Source: an uncultured bacterium (GTDB lineage: Bacteria > Planctomycetota > UBA1135 > GCA-002686595). Taken from it: a DNA stretch of 15,270 nt. The stretch is taken from assembly GCA_902826945.1 (NCBI GenBank), contig CADEGS010000097.1, positions 1-15,270 on the forward strand. Direction: 5' to 3'. This document shows positions 1 through 6,763 of the stretch, piece by piece. Below the pieces are notes generated by a model. The model did no database searches and was not told the DNA's origin. It was given only the letters and a program-made list of their open reading frames with translations. A program made the translations under genes and the position numbers. The first letter of the stretch is position 1. The number at the start of each line of letters is the position of its first letter.

Positions 1-1
1 G

Positions 2-157
2 GAGCAGCGCGCCAAGAAGGCCGCCTCGAAGAAGACCGCCGGGCGCGCGCGCACCCCGACGTCGAAGAAGGGCAGCGCCTCCAAGAAGGGCGGCGCGCGC
101 AAGCCCGCGCGGCCCTCGCAGCGCGGCGGGACGAGCCGCCGCCGACGCAAGGGCTGA
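2..157 (+). CDS. C-terminal tail of an unidentified Lys/Arg/Ala/Ser-rich protein (5' end outside window)
   Basis: An open frame enters from the left edge and stops at TGA 155-157, giving 51 residues. They are almost entirely Lys, Arg, Ala, Ser, Gly, Thr and Pro, with repeated SKK and AKK units and a final SRRRRKG. Such unstructured basic tails bind nucleic acid non-specifically. They occur on several bacterial proteins, such as pseudouridine synthases, topoisomerases, helicases and histone-like proteins, so the parent protein cannot be named from the tail. It ends 10 bases before the next gene in the same direction, which suggests a shared transcript. The frame is supported by G/C at third positions and by the compact spacing; function is unknown. 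Confidence 0.5.
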   Translation, partial: EQRAKKAASKKTAGRARTPTSKKGSASKKGGARKPARPSQRGGTSRRRRKG

Positions 158-167
158 CGCGCCGGTC

Positions 168-800
168 GTGGAGCGGGCCAGCCAGCCGGCGCGCGTCGTG
201 CTCGCCTCGGCCTCCCCGCGGCGGCGCGAGCTGCTCGCGCGTGCGGGCCTGGCCTTCGACGTGCTGCCCGCGGACGTGGACGAGTCCCTGGCGCCCGGGA
301 CTCCGGCCGAGGCCGGCGCGCGCGAGCTGGCGCAGCGCAAGGCGCTGGCGGTGCGCGCGCGCCTCGCGCCCGGCGCGCAGGCCCTCGTGCTGGCCGCCGA
401 CACGATCGTCGTGCTCGGCCTGGGCGCGGGCGAGCGCCTGCTCGGCAAGCCGGCCGGCGACGAGGAGGCGGCGCGCATGCTGCGCTCGCTCTCCGGCTCG
501 CGCCACCGCGTGATCACCGGCGTGTGCGTGGCGCCGGCCGGCGCACGGCCGTGCCTGACCGCCAGCGAGACGACCTGGGTGCGCATGCGGCCGCTCGCGG
601 AGCACGAGGTCCTGAGCTACGTGCGCTCGGGCGAGTGGCGCGACAAGGCCGGCGGGTACGCGATCCAGGAGACGGCCGAGCGCTTCGTGACCGGCCTGGA
701 GGGCGGCGGCTTCGACAACGTGGTCGGCCTGCCGGTCGCGCTGGCGCTCGAGCTCCTGGGCCGCGCCGGGCTCGCCGCCGCGGAGCCGCCGGCGGGCTGA
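168..800 (+). CDS. maf: Maf family nucleoside triphosphate pyrophosphatase
   Basis: Maf proteins are cytoplasmic pyrophosphatases that hydrolyse non-canonical or surplus NTPs to NMP and PPi. The 210 residues match the usual family length. Visible signatures are the N-terminal [12 protein letters not shown] loop (residues 12-23), DVDES (36-40), the AADTIV segment with the putative catalytic Asp78, GKP (93-95), the [11 protein letters not shown] strand (109-119), DKAGGYAIQ (159-167) and the closing FDNVVGLPV. The DKAGxYxIQ form resembles the YhdE branch, which acts on dTTP, UTP and related nucleotides, more than the YceF branch. That substrate assignment is inference. The start is GTG at 168, the only one that leaves a normal short N-terminus. 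No good ribosome binding site is visible, and the gene lies 10 bases behind the preceding one. Confidence 0.95.
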   Translation: MERASQPARVVLASASPRRRELLARAGLAFDVLPADVDESLAPGTPAEAGARELAQRKALAVRARLAPGAQALVLAADTIVVLGLGAGERLLGKPAGDEEAARMLRSLSGSRHRVITGVCVAPAGARPCLTASETTWVRMRPLAEHEVLSYVRSGEWRDKAGGYAIQETAERFVTGLEGGGFDNVVGLPVALALELLGRAGLAAAEPPAG

Positions 801-802
801 GC

Positions 803-831
803 TTGCCGGCGGCGCGGGGGCCCGCTACCTT
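803..831 (+). promoter_or_regulatory. Predicted housekeeping promoter for rpmE-prfA
   Basis: TTGCCG (803-808) and TACCTT (826-831) are separated by exactly 17 bases. The -10 is preceded by GC, giving GCTACCTT. The same GCTACCTTG string occurs in the promoter predicted upstream of the ETF-quinone oxidoreductase. Transcription would start near 838, leaving a leader of about 60 bases before rpmE. This rests on motif and spacing only. Confidence 0.55.
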
Positions 832-865
832 GATCGCCCTTTTCGCCCGTCCTACGAGGCGCCCC

Positions 866-885
866 GCGGTGACCCAGACCACCGC
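866..885 (+). promoter_or_regulatory. rpmE leader: Small hairpin in the rpmE leader
   Basis: GCGGTG (866-871) pairs with CACCGC (880-885) around an 8-base loop and ends 15 bases before the rpmE start codon. L31 mRNAs in several bacterial groups carry structured leaders that let the protein control its own translation, so this hairpin could act that way. The stem is short for such a GC-rich sequence and may be coincidental. No Zur-like palindrome was seen here. Confidence 0.25.
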
Positions 886-900
886 CAGCGAGAGCCGACG

Positions 901-1113
901 ATGAAGAGCGACATCCACCCGAACTACACGGATTGCACGGTGACGTGCGGCTGCGGGAACTCGTTCCAGACGCGCGCCACGGTCAAGCAGCTGCGGATCG
1001 AGATCTGCAACCTGTGCCACCCCTTCTACTCCGGCAAGCAGAAGTTCGTGGACACCGCCGGTCGGGTGGACAAGTTCCTCAAGAAGTACGGCCAGGCGAA
1101 GGGCGCGAAGTGA
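901..1113 (+). CDS. rpmE: 50S ribosomal protein L31, zinc-binding type
   Basis: This 70-residue protein is a component of the large ribosomal subunit and helps form a bridge to the 30S head. It carries the cysteines of the zinc-containing C+ form: CGC at residues 16-18 and CNLC at 36-39, followed by the signature [17 protein letters not shown]. The N-terminal MKSDIHPNY is also typical, so the ATG at 901 is secure. A promoter with 17-base spacing lies upstream. The gene is followed 39 bases later by prfA, a common bacterial order. Because the zinc ligands are intact, a zinc-free paralogue may exist elsewhere in the genome, but none is in the window. Confidence 0.98.
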   Translation: MKSDIHPNYTDCTVTCGCGNSFQTRATVKQLRIEICNLCHPFYSGKQKFVDTAGRVDKFLKKYGQAKGAK

Positions 1114-1152
1114 GCGTCCGCCGCGCCGCGCGCGGCCCGGCTCGCACCCGCC

Positions 1153-2235
1153 ATGGAGCTCGCTCCCGCGATCGTCGCCAAGCTGCGTGAGCGCGCCGGC
1201 CGCTACGAGGAGCTCGGCCGGCTCCTGACGGACCCGGCCGTGGCCTCCGACCCGCGGCGCTTCCCCGACCTCCTGCGCGAGCAGGGACAGCTCGAGGGCG
1301 CGCACCGGCTGGCCGGCGAGCTCGACGAGCTCGAGCGCCGGCGCGGCGAGGCCGAGGCGCTCGCCGCCGACCCCGGCGCCGATCCGGAGCTGAAGGAGCT
1401 CGCGCGCGAGGAGCTCGCGCAGCTGCGTGAGCAGGCGCGCCGCGTGGACGAGGCGATCGTGGGCGAGCTCGTCTCCGACGCCGACCTCGATCGCACGCGC
1501 GTGATCGTCGAGATCCGCGCCGGCACCGGCGGAGACGAGGCCACTCTCTTCGCCGCCGACCTCTACCGCATCTACCAGCGCTTCGCCGAGGAGCGCGGCT
1601 GGAAGACGGAGCTCTTCTCGGTCAAGCCCTCCGAGGTCGGCGGCTACAAGGAGGCGATCTTCAGCGTGTCGGGCGAGGGCGCCTGGCGCCTGCTGCGCTT
1701 CGAGGGCGGCGGGCACCGCGTGCAGCGCGTGCCCGAGACCGAGAGCCAGGGCCGCATCCACACCTCGGCCGCGACGGTGGCGGTCCTGCCCGAGGCGGAG
1801 GAGGTCGAGGTCGAGCTGCGCAACGAGGACCTGCGCATCGACACCATGCGCGCCGGTGGGGCCGGCGGCCAGCACGTGAACAAGACCGAGTCCGCCGTGC
1901 GCATCGTCCACGTGCCGACGAACACGACCGTCGTGTGCATGGACGAGAAGTCGCAGCACAAGAACAAGGCGCGCGCGCTGCGCGTCCTGCGCGCGCGGCT
2001 GTTCGAGATGGAGCGCAGCCGCATCCACGCCGAGCGCGCGCAGGAGCGCAAGCAGCAGGTCGGCAGCGGCGACCGCAGCGAGCGCATCCGGACCTACAAC
2101 TTCCCGCAGAACCGCTGCAGCGACCACCGCCTCGGAGAGAACTTCTCGCTCGAGCAGGTCCTGGCCGGCCGCCTGATGCCGATCCTCGGCGCCCTCGAGG
2201 AGCGCGACCGCATGGAGCGCATCCAGAACCTCTGA
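1153..2235 (+). CDS. prfA: Peptide chain release factor 1
   Basis: RF1 recognises UAA and UAG in the ribosomal A site and triggers hydrolysis of peptidyl-tRNA. The protein has 360 residues, the normal length. The codon-recognition PxT tripeptide is present as P194-E195-T196 within [18 protein letters not shown], which distinguishes RF1 from the SPF-type RF2. The catalytic GGQ is at residues 238-240 in [19 protein letters not shown]. The C-terminal [20 protein letters not shown] segment is also conserved. The PET variant, where E. coli has PAT, is a tolerated middle-position change. The ATG at 1153 has no obvious ribosome binding site. prmC, two genes downstream, encodes the methyltransferase expected to modify Gln240. 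Confidence 0.98.
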   Translation: MELAPAIVAKLRERAGRYEELGRLLTDPAVASDPRRFPDLLREQGQLEGAHRLAGELDELERRRGEAEALAADPGADPELKELAREELAQLREQARRVDEAIVGELVSDADLDRTRVIVEIRAGTGGDEATLFAADLYRIYQRFAEERGWKTELFSVKPSEVGGYKEAIFSVSGEGAWRLLRFEGGGHRVQRVPETESQGRIHTSAATVAVLPEAEEVEVELRNEDLRIDTMRAGGAGGQHVNKTESAVRIVHVPTNTTVVCMDEKSQHKNKARALRVLRARLFEMERSRIHAERAQERKQQVGSGDRSERIRTYNFPQNRCSDHRLGENFSLEQVLAGRLMPILGALEERDRMERIQNL

Positions 2236-2241
2236 GCGCCC

Positions 2242-2269
2242 TTGCGCCGCCCGGGCGCGCGGGGAAACT
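2242..2269 (+). promoter_or_regulatory. Weak candidate promoter upstream of the membrane protein gene
   Basis: TTGCGC (2242-2247) and GAAACT (2264-2269) are 16 bases apart in the 82-base gap after prfA. The -35 half is fair and the -10 half matches consensus at only three positions. It could give the membrane protein and prmC some independent expression, but simple read-through from the rpmE promoter is equally likely. Confidence 0.2.
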
Positions 2270-2317
2270 GGAGCCCCCGCGGTCGCCAGACGGCGCGGAC
2301 CCTTCCCCTCGAGAGCC

Positions 2318-3187
2318 ATGAGCCAGCCCAGCGACCTCGACCTCCCCGACCTGCCCGACGACGTCGGCCCGCTGGCCGCTCTGCCCGACGACGTCGAGCC
2401 GCAGGCCGCCCCGGCGGGCGCGGTCGCTCCCGGCGGCGAGCGCGCGCTGCGACCGCTGGACAAGGCGCCGCAGCACCTGCGCCTGGCGGCGCTGGTCGTC
2501 GTCGCCGGCTCGCTCGTGCCCTGGATGGGGCACGAGGGAGGCTGGGTCACCGCGGCGGCGGCGAAGCTCGTGGCCATGCTCGGCGCCTGGCTCTACTGGC
2601 AGCAGGTGCGTCACGACTGGGGGCCGCCGCTCGGCGGAGCGCTCGGCAAGCTGGCCTCGCTGCGGCTCTCCTTCGGCAAGCAGGAGAAGCCCAAGCCGCC
2701 GCGGCGCAACGCGCCGGCGAGCGCCGCCGCGCCCTCGAAGCCGCCGGCCGTCCTCACGATCGTCGCCATCGCGGTCGCCTTCGGCGTCGGCGCGCTGTGG
2801 ATGCCGCTCGCGGACCCGACCCCCGGAGTGCGCGCGATGGCGGGCGCGGCCGAGGTCGGGATGCTCGCCTGGGCGGCCTTCACCTGGGTGCACATCGCCG
2901 CCTTCGAGCGCTGGGGCCCGTTCAACCCGCTCTTCCCGCTGATGTTCCTCGGGATCCTGTTCGCCGGCCTCTCGCGCGTGGTGACGGCGATCGGCAGGGG
3001 CTTGGGGAGCCTCGACTCGATCCTCACGCTGCTCGGCGGCGCGGCGGTCGCGGCCGGCGGCGGCCTGGCCGCCTACACGATCGTGGAGGCGCTGCGGCAG
3101 GCGAAGCGCGAGGGCGACGAGAAGAAGAAGGCCGCCAGCGAGGCGCGCCGCACGGCGCGCCGCGGCGCCTCGAGCAGTGCCCGCTGA
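2318..3187 (+). CDS. Uncharacterised six-helix inner membrane protein between prfA and prmC
   Basis: I do not recognise a family. The 289-residue protein begins with an acidic, Pro/Asp-rich segment containing LPDDV twice (residues 12-16 and 22-26). Six hydrophobic stretches follow at about 54-70, 76-94, 144-163, 173-195, 203-224 and 234-256. A Lys/Pro/Ala-rich loop (about 121-143) separates the first two helices from the last four. The C-terminus (260-289) is a strongly basic Lys/Arg/Ala tail. The positive-inside rule would place the loop and tail in the cytoplasm, where the tail could contact RNA, DNA or lipid headgroups. The ATG at 2318 is the first in frame after prfA. The stop lies inside prmC, so the two genes overlap by 11 bases and are probably translated in a coupled way. 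Confidence 0.85.
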   Translation: MSQPSDLDLPDLPDDVGPLAALPDDVEPQAAPAGAVAPGGERALRPLDKAPQHLRLAALVVVAGSLVPWMGHEGGWVTAAAAKLVAMLGAWLYWQQVRHDWGPPLGGALGKLASLRLSFGKQEKPKPPRRNAPASAAAPSKPPAVLTIVAIAVAFGVGALWMPLADPTPGVRAMAGAAEVGMLAWAAFTWVHIAAFERWGPFNPLFPLMFLGILFAGLSRVVTAIGRGLGSLDSILTLLGGAAVAAGGGLAAYTIVEALRQAKREGDEKKKAASEARRTARRGASSSAR

Positions 3188-4088
3188 GGCGGCGGGCGGT
3201 CCCGAGGAGGCCCCGCGGCGCGGCGCTGCGCGGCGCGAGGAGCCCCCGCGCACCGCGCGCGAGATGCTCGGCCGCGCGCGCGGGTTCCTCGAGCAGCGCG
3301 GCGTCGAGGGCGCGCGCCTGGAGGCGGAGATCCTGGTCGCGCACGCGCTCGGCCTCGACCGCCTGCACCTCTTCCTGGAGCTCGAGCGACCCGTGGCGCG
3401 GGCCGAGCTCGAGCGCGCGCGCGAGCTCCTCGTGCGCCGCGGCCGCGGCGAGCCCAGCGCCTACCTGACCGGCCTGCGCGAGTTCTACGGGCGCACCTTC
3501 GCGGTCGGCCCCGCGGTGCTGATCCCGCGGCCCGAGACCGAGCTCGTGGTGGACCTCGCGCGCGAGCGGCTGGCGGGCGCGCCGGCGCCGCGTCTGGCCG
3601 ACCTGGGCACGGGCTCGGGTTGCCTGGCGATCACGCTCGCGCTGGAGCTCGAGAAGGCCGAGGTCGTCGCGAGCGACGTCTCCGCGCCGGCGCTCGCGTG
3701 CGCCGCCCAGAACGCGCAGCGCCTGGGCGCGCGCGTGCGCTTCGTCGAGGGCGACGGCCTGGCCGCGCTGGCGCCGCACGCGCCCTTCGACTGGATCGTC
3801 TCGAACCCGCCTTACGTGGACCCGGCCGAGGCCGGCGCCCTCGCGCGCGAGGTGCGCGAGCACGAGCCGGCGGGCGCGCTCTTCGGCCCGGCCGGCGACC
3901 CCGACCGCTGGGCGCGCACGCTGGCCGCGGAGGCCGGCCGCCTGCTGCGCCCGGGCGGGGGGCTCTTGGTCGAGCTCGGTCAGGGGCAGGCCGCGCGCCT
4001 GGCGCCGGCGCTCGCGCGCATGCCGCATGCGCTGCACCGCGACCTCGCAGGCGTCGAGCGCGTGCTCGAGGTGCGCGTCCCGCGCTAG
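3177..4088 (+). CDS. prmC: Peptide chain release factor N5-glutamine methyltransferase
   Basis: PrmC (HemK) uses S-adenosylmethionine to methylate the glutamine of the GGQ motif in RF1 and RF2, which speeds peptide release. The N-terminal helical domain is recognisable from about residue 26 (TAREMLGRARGFLEQRGVEGAR). Then come LIPRPETE, the SAM-binding DLGTGSGCLAI (about 142-151) and the catalytic NPPY at 210-213 in IVSNPPYVDP. The annotated start is GTG 3177, inside the last codons of the membrane protein gene. It adds about 25 low-complexity residues before the domain. ATG 3264 would begin in the middle of the first helix and is less likely. The substrate gene prfA lies just upstream. Confidence 0.95.
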   Translation: MPAEAAGGPEEAPRRGAARREEPPRTAREMLGRARGFLEQRGVEGARLEAEILVAHALGLDRLHLFLELERPVARAELERARELLVRRGRGEPSAYLTGLREFYGRTFAVGPAVLIPRPETELVVDLARERLAGAPAPRLADLGTGSGCLAITLALELEKAEVVASDVSAPALACAAQNAQRLGARVRFVEGDGLAALAPHAPFDWIVSNPPYVDPAEAGALAREVREHEPAGALFGPAGDPDRWARTLAAEAGRLLRPGGGLLVELGQGQAARLAPALARMPHALHRDLAGVERVLEVRVPR

Positions 4089-4104
4089 CGTCGTCGCTCG
4101 GGCA

Positions 4105-4548
4105 TCAGGGGCCCGGCAGGGCCTCGATCGATTCGAGGAGAGGCCGGAGCGCCTCGGGCGGATCGCCTTCGTAGTGGAGGGTGAAGGCCTCCGCGGGGGT
4201 GGCGAGGGTCAGGCTGCAAGACCAGTTGCCAGGCTCGCCCCGGCGCAGATCGAGGAGGCCGATGCGCTCGGCCGTGGCGAAGAGGGGCTCGACGAGCGAG
4301 GCGTCCACCTGGAGCCGCTCCCGGCGCTCGTCCTCCGGCGCCGTCGCGCTCTCCACCCAGCGCTCGATGCGCCCGTCGCGGAACGCCGTCGTGCCGGAGT
4401 AGGTCCCGGCGATGCCGCCTCCGCAGCCGTGGGAGATGGCGGTCGCGGCAGCGTAGCGCGGGTCTCGCCCGCGCCCGCAGGCGAAGAGCAGGAAGAGCAG
4501 CGGCAGGAGGGCGCGCACGCGCATGAGGGAGCGTCGGCGGCGCAGCAA
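4105..4548 (-). CDS. Small predicted lipoprotein, distantly emfourin-like
   Basis: A 147-residue protein begins with a basic n-region, a hydrophobic core and a lipobox ending LLFAC-G, so it is probably lipidated on that Cys. After the signal, GGIAGTYSG, a DASLVEPLFATAERIGLLDL helix and a C-terminal LHYEGDPPEALRPLLESIEAL are visible. This pattern (GG-A-G strand, sheet, helix with 'A..iGllDL', then 'P..LrPLL') recalls emfourin, the protealysin inhibitor family, but that is a low-confidence impression. The start chosen is TTG 4548, preceded by a purine-rich AGGGAGCGGGG. ATG 4524 is the alternative and gives 139 residues. It follows the PilZ gene by 10 bases on the same strand and converges on prmC with 16 bases between stops. 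Confidence 0.75.
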   Translation of the reverse strand: MLRRRRSLMRVRALLPLLFLLFACGRGRDPRYAAATAISHGCGGGIAGTYSGTTAFRDGRIERWVESATAPEDERRERLQVDASLVEPLFATAERIGLLDLRRGEPGNWSCSLTLATPAEAFTLHYEGDPPEALRPLLESIEALPGP

Positions 4549-4558
4549 ACCCCGCTCC

Positions 4559-4948
4559 CTAGGCCTCGTCCGAGCGCAGGCGCACGTACTCCGCCAGCGC
4601 CTGGCGGTTGCGCTGGTCGACGTCGTTCAGGAAGACGGCGATCTCGAAGTGGTCGACGTGCGCCGACAGCGGTTGGCAGCGCACCACGACGCCGCGGCCC
4701 TGCACGCGGCGCACGGCCGAGCCGGGCACCGGCGGAAGCTCGAGCGAGAGCCCGAGGATCGTCATCTCCGGCACGCGTCGGTCGAGGAACAGGCAGATGC
4801 CGGCCGTGGACAGGTCGCGCAGGCGCGCGGCGTGGCTCCCGTCGGCGAGCTCGACGGTGACCGGGCAGTCCAACTCGACGCGCGGCGTCCGCCGGCGCTC
4901 GGCCGGGTGGGAGGGGCGGTTCTCTGGATGGGTCAGGGAGGTCGTCAT
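4559..4948 (-). CDS. PilZ domain protein (predicted c-di-GMP receptor)
   Basis: The 129-residue protein is essentially one PilZ domain. The c-di-GMP binding signatures are present in order: RRTPR (Arg19 to Arg23, RxxxR) and DLSTAG (residues 45-50, DxSxxG), followed by the expected beta-barrel strands (ILGLSLELP, RGVVVRC, HFEIAVFL). PilZ proteins couple cyclic di-GMP to motility, secretion or surface behaviour. No cyclase, phosphodiesterase or motility gene is nearby to indicate the target. The start ATG 4948 gives a short leader before the domain. ATG 4996 in the same frame would add 16 Pro/Arg-rich residues. Neither has a clear ribosome binding site. The lipoprotein gene follows directly and is probably co-transcribed. 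Confidence 0.88.
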   Translation of the reverse strand: MTTSLTHPENRPSHPAERRRTPRVELDCPVTVELADGSHAARLRDLSTAGICLFLDRRVPEMTILGLSLELPPVPGSAVRRVQGRGVVVRCQPLSAHVDHFEIAVFLNDVDQRNRQALAEYVRLRSDEA

Positions 4949-4984
4949 GGAGGGCGCGCGCGAACGTGGCCGGGGGGCCGCCCG

Positions 4985-4990
4985 AGGGTA
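4985..4990 (-). promoter_or_regulatory. Weak candidate -10 element for the PilZ gene
   Basis: Read on the minus strand this is TACCCT, of the TANNNT form used by other promoters in the window. It lies about 36 bases upstream of ATG 4948. No matching -35 was found at 16-18 bases. If real, it would place the alternative start at 4996 outside the transcript. Confidence 0.18.
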
Positions 4991-5051
4991 GGACATCGCG
5001 CGCGGCGGCGCCCGTGGAAAGCCGGTCCGCGCCCCGCGTACGGGCCCGCAC

Positions 5052-5080
5052 GTGAGCCGGGCGCGCCGGTCCGCTAGACT
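5052..5080 (+). promoter_or_regulatory. Predicted housekeeping promoter for ssb
   Basis: GTGAGC (5052-5057) and TAGACT (5075-5080) are separated by 17 bases. The -10 is again preceded by GC, giving GCTAGACT. The predicted start near 5087 leaves about 30 bases before the ssb ATG. Confidence 0.5.
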
Positions 5081-5116
5081 GCCCCCGGACCCACAGCCCC
5101 GAGCGAGGACCCCGCC

Positions 5117-5542
5117 ATGGCCAGCTACAACAAAGTGATCTTGATGGGCAACCTGACGCGCGACCCCGAGGTGCGCTACGCGCCCAGCGGCGCCGCGATC
5201 GTCAAGTTCGGCCTGGCCGTGAACCGCCGCTTCCAGGACGCCGAGGGCAACTGGCAGGAGGAGCCGACGTTCGTGGACATCACGATGTTCGGCAAGCGCG
5301 GCGAGGCCTTCGCGCGCTTCCACACCAAGGGCAAGCCGGCCTTCCTGGAGGGCTCGCTGCGCCTCGACACGTGGGAGGACAAGAACGGCGGCGGGAAGCG
5401 CAGCAAGCTCTACGTCGTGGCGGAGAACTGGGAGTTCGTCGGCCCCGGCAAGGAGGGCGGCGGCGGCGGCGGTGGCGGCGGGAGCGGCGGCGCGAGCCGC
5501 TCGTACGAGCCGGCGGGGGAGCTGGACGAGACGCCGTTCTAG
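5117..5542 (+). CDS. ssb: Single-stranded DNA-binding protein
   Basis: SSB coats single-stranded DNA during replication, recombination and repair and recruits partner proteins through its C-terminal tip. The 141-residue protein starts MASYNKVILMGNLTRDPEVRY, the classic first strand of the OB fold, and continues with VKFGLAVNRRF and the TFVDITMFGKRGE segment. After residue 112 comes a glycine-rich linker with nine consecutive Gly. It ends DETPF, a version of the acidic DDDIPF partner-binding tip. The ATG at 5117 is preceded by GAGCGAGGA. It is a single gene with its own predicted promoter and is not next to rpsF or rpsR. It converges on the radical SAM gene across two strong hairpins. Confidence 0.98.
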   Translation: MASYNKVILMGNLTRDPEVRYAPSGAAIVKFGLAVNRRFQDAEGNWQEEPTFVDITMFGKRGEAFARFHTKGKPAFLEGSLRLDTWEDKNGGGKRSKLYVVAENWEFVGPGKEGGGGGGGGGSGGASRSYEPAGELDETPF

Positions 5543-5598
5543 AGGAGACGGGAGGGAGCTCGGGCAGGCCTGCGGCGCCACGGCGCTCGCGCGCCGGC

Positions 5599-5641
5599 CG
5601 CGGCCATGCGGCCGCGTCGAGGGCCGCGGCGCGCGGCCCTC
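5599..5641. terminator. Paired GC-rich hairpins between convergent ssb and radical SAM genes
   Basis: Two perfect inverted repeats lie back to back. CGCGGCC (5599-5605) pairs with GGCCGCG (5610-5616) around ATGC. GAGGGCCGCG (5619-5628) pairs with CGCGGCCCTC (5632-5641) around three bases. There is no T-run on either side, so these would be stem-only, bidirectional terminators or mRNA-end stabilisers. The right arm of the second stem overlaps the stop codon of the minus-strand radical SAM gene (5640-5642). Confidence 0.6.
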
Positions 5642-6626
5642 AGCACGTCCTGCAGCGGTCCGGCAGGTCGCCCGACATCAAGCGACGGCGGAAGGCGCGG
5701 TAGGGCTCGCCGTTCCAGATCGCGGCGCCGTCCTGCTCGAAGGCGTTGCCGAGCTTGATCTCGCGGCTGTCGTAGTAGTTGCAGCAGGGCGTCACGTCGC
5801 CCTCGACCGTGACGTAGCTCATCTGCTGCGGCCAGTAGCAGTTCACGCGCTCCGCGTGCGTCCACGAGCCGTACGACCACACCACGCGCACCTTGCCGCG
5901 GTAGGGGGGCAGCGAGCGGATCCACGCGCGCTCCTCGTCGCCGAGCTGCAGCTCGGCCAGCGCGTCGTTCGAGCTCGCGTTGAGCTTGGTGAACATGATC
6001 GTCTCGACGCCGAGCTCCTCCGCGATGGCGAGCATGCGCGGCACCTGCTGCAGATTGGCCTTGCTGAGCACGGTCATGATGCCGACCGTCGGCGTCTTCG
6101 AGCCCAGCGCGGCCTTGGCCTCGAGCAGGTTCGTGACGCAGCGCTTGTAGCGCTTGAGCGTGCCGCCCTTGCGCAGGCGACGGAAGGTCGCCTCGTCGGC
6201 GCCGTCCATCGAGAAGTTCACGAGGTCCAGGCCCGCGCGCACGATCTCGAAGGCCGTGCCGCGCTCGATCTTGGAGGCGTTCGAGAACGTGTGCACGCTC
6301 AGGCCGCGCGCGGAGGCCTCGCGGACCAGCTCGATCACGCAGGGGTTCAAGAACACCTCGCCCAGGCCCTGGAGCTCGAGCTTCTTGACCGTCGGGTAGG
6401 CGTCGAGCACGCGCCGGAACTGCTCCAGCGTCATTTGCTTCTCGGGCCGGTCGTACTCGGCCATCGAGAGCGGGCAGGAGTCGCAGCGGAAGTTGCAGAT
6501 CGAGGAGGTCTCTATCTGCAGCGCCGACACCGGCTGGGGGTTGTAGCCGGTGCGCTGGGCCTCCAGCCAGTCGGGGGAGCGCATGTCGGCGGCGGGGTGC
6601 GAGCCGCCCGGTTCGGCGTTGACCAT
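5640..6626 (-). CDS. Radical SAM protein with abbreviated SPASM-like C-terminus
   Basis: The 328-residue protein carries the radical SAM CxxxCxxC cluster motif as C44-NFR-C48-DS-C51, followed by strands typical of the partial TIM barrel (LELQGLGEVFLNP, VHTFSNASKI, LVNFSMDGADEATF). The C-terminal part resembles a SPASM auxiliary-cluster domain: NCYWPQQMSYVTVEGDVTPCC, then LGNAF, IWNGEPYRAFRRRL and a final DRCRTC. Family members modify peptides or proteins, or act on small molecules. No precursor peptide or partner gene is visible nearby, so the substrate is unknown. The chain ends exactly at the last Cys, whereas related proteins usually run on for several residues. The start chosen is ATG 6626. 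A GTG at 6665 would overlap the predicted promoter. Confidence 0.9.
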   Translation of the reverse strand: MVNAEPGGSHPAADMRSPDWLEAQRTGYNPQPVSALQIETSSICNFRCDSCPLSMAEYDRPEKQMTLEQFRRVLDAYPTVKKLELQGLGEVFLNPCVIELVREASARGLSVHTFSNASKIERGTAFEIVRAGLDLVNFSMDGADEATFRRLRKGGTLKRYKRCVTNLLEAKAALGSKTPTVGIMTVLSKANLQQVPRMLAIAEELGVETIMFTKLNASSNDALAELQLGDEERAWIRSLPPYRGKVRVVWSYGSWTHAERVNCYWPQQMSYVTVEGDVTPCCNYYDSREIKLGNAFEQDGAAIWNGEPYRAFRRRLMSGDLPDRCRTC

Positions 6627-6655
6627 GGTGCTGGATCGGCGGGGAAAGGCCGGCG

Positions 6656-6664
6656 AGTGTAGCA
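6656..6664 (-). promoter_or_regulatory. Predicted extended -10 promoter for the radical SAM gene
   Basis: On the minus strand this reads TGCTACACT, an extended -10 (TGn) joined to TACACT, about 30 bases upstream of ATG 6626. No convincing -35 was found, as is usual for extended -10 promoters. It shares GCTANNNT with the other promoters of the window. Confidence 0.42.
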
Positions 6665-6706
6665 CGCGCGGCTCACAGGTCCGGCCGCCTCGCGCGCAGA
6701 CCGCGC

Positions 6707-6735
6707 TTGCCAGCGAGCGCGCGGCCCGCTGGGAT
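6707..6735 (+). promoter_or_regulatory. Predicted promoter for the moaD-moaE fusion gene
   Basis: TTGCCA (6707-6712) and TGGGAT (6730-6735) have 17-base spacing. The -35 matches consensus at five of six positions and the -10 is weak. The start would fall near 6742, which favours ATG 6764 over the in-frame upstream start at 6707. It lies divergently from the radical SAM promoter. Confidence 0.42.
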
Positions 6736-6763
6736 GGGGTCCGCCCCGCGGGGCCCTCCCGCC

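Noticed and set aside
514..2577. A 687-codon minus-strand open frame over maf, rpmE and prfA
   Set aside because: It is opposite three conserved genes and has no recognisable domain, so it is a codon-bias shadow.
5462..5491. Run of GGC codons in ssb as a possible repeat element
   Set aside because: It encodes the glycine-rich linker of SSB, a normal feature of the protein's disordered region.
4949..5581. N-terminal extension of the PilZ frame across the ssb gene on the opposite strand
   Set aside because: The extension is antisense to ssb. A PilZ protein starting at 4948 is complete and of normal size.
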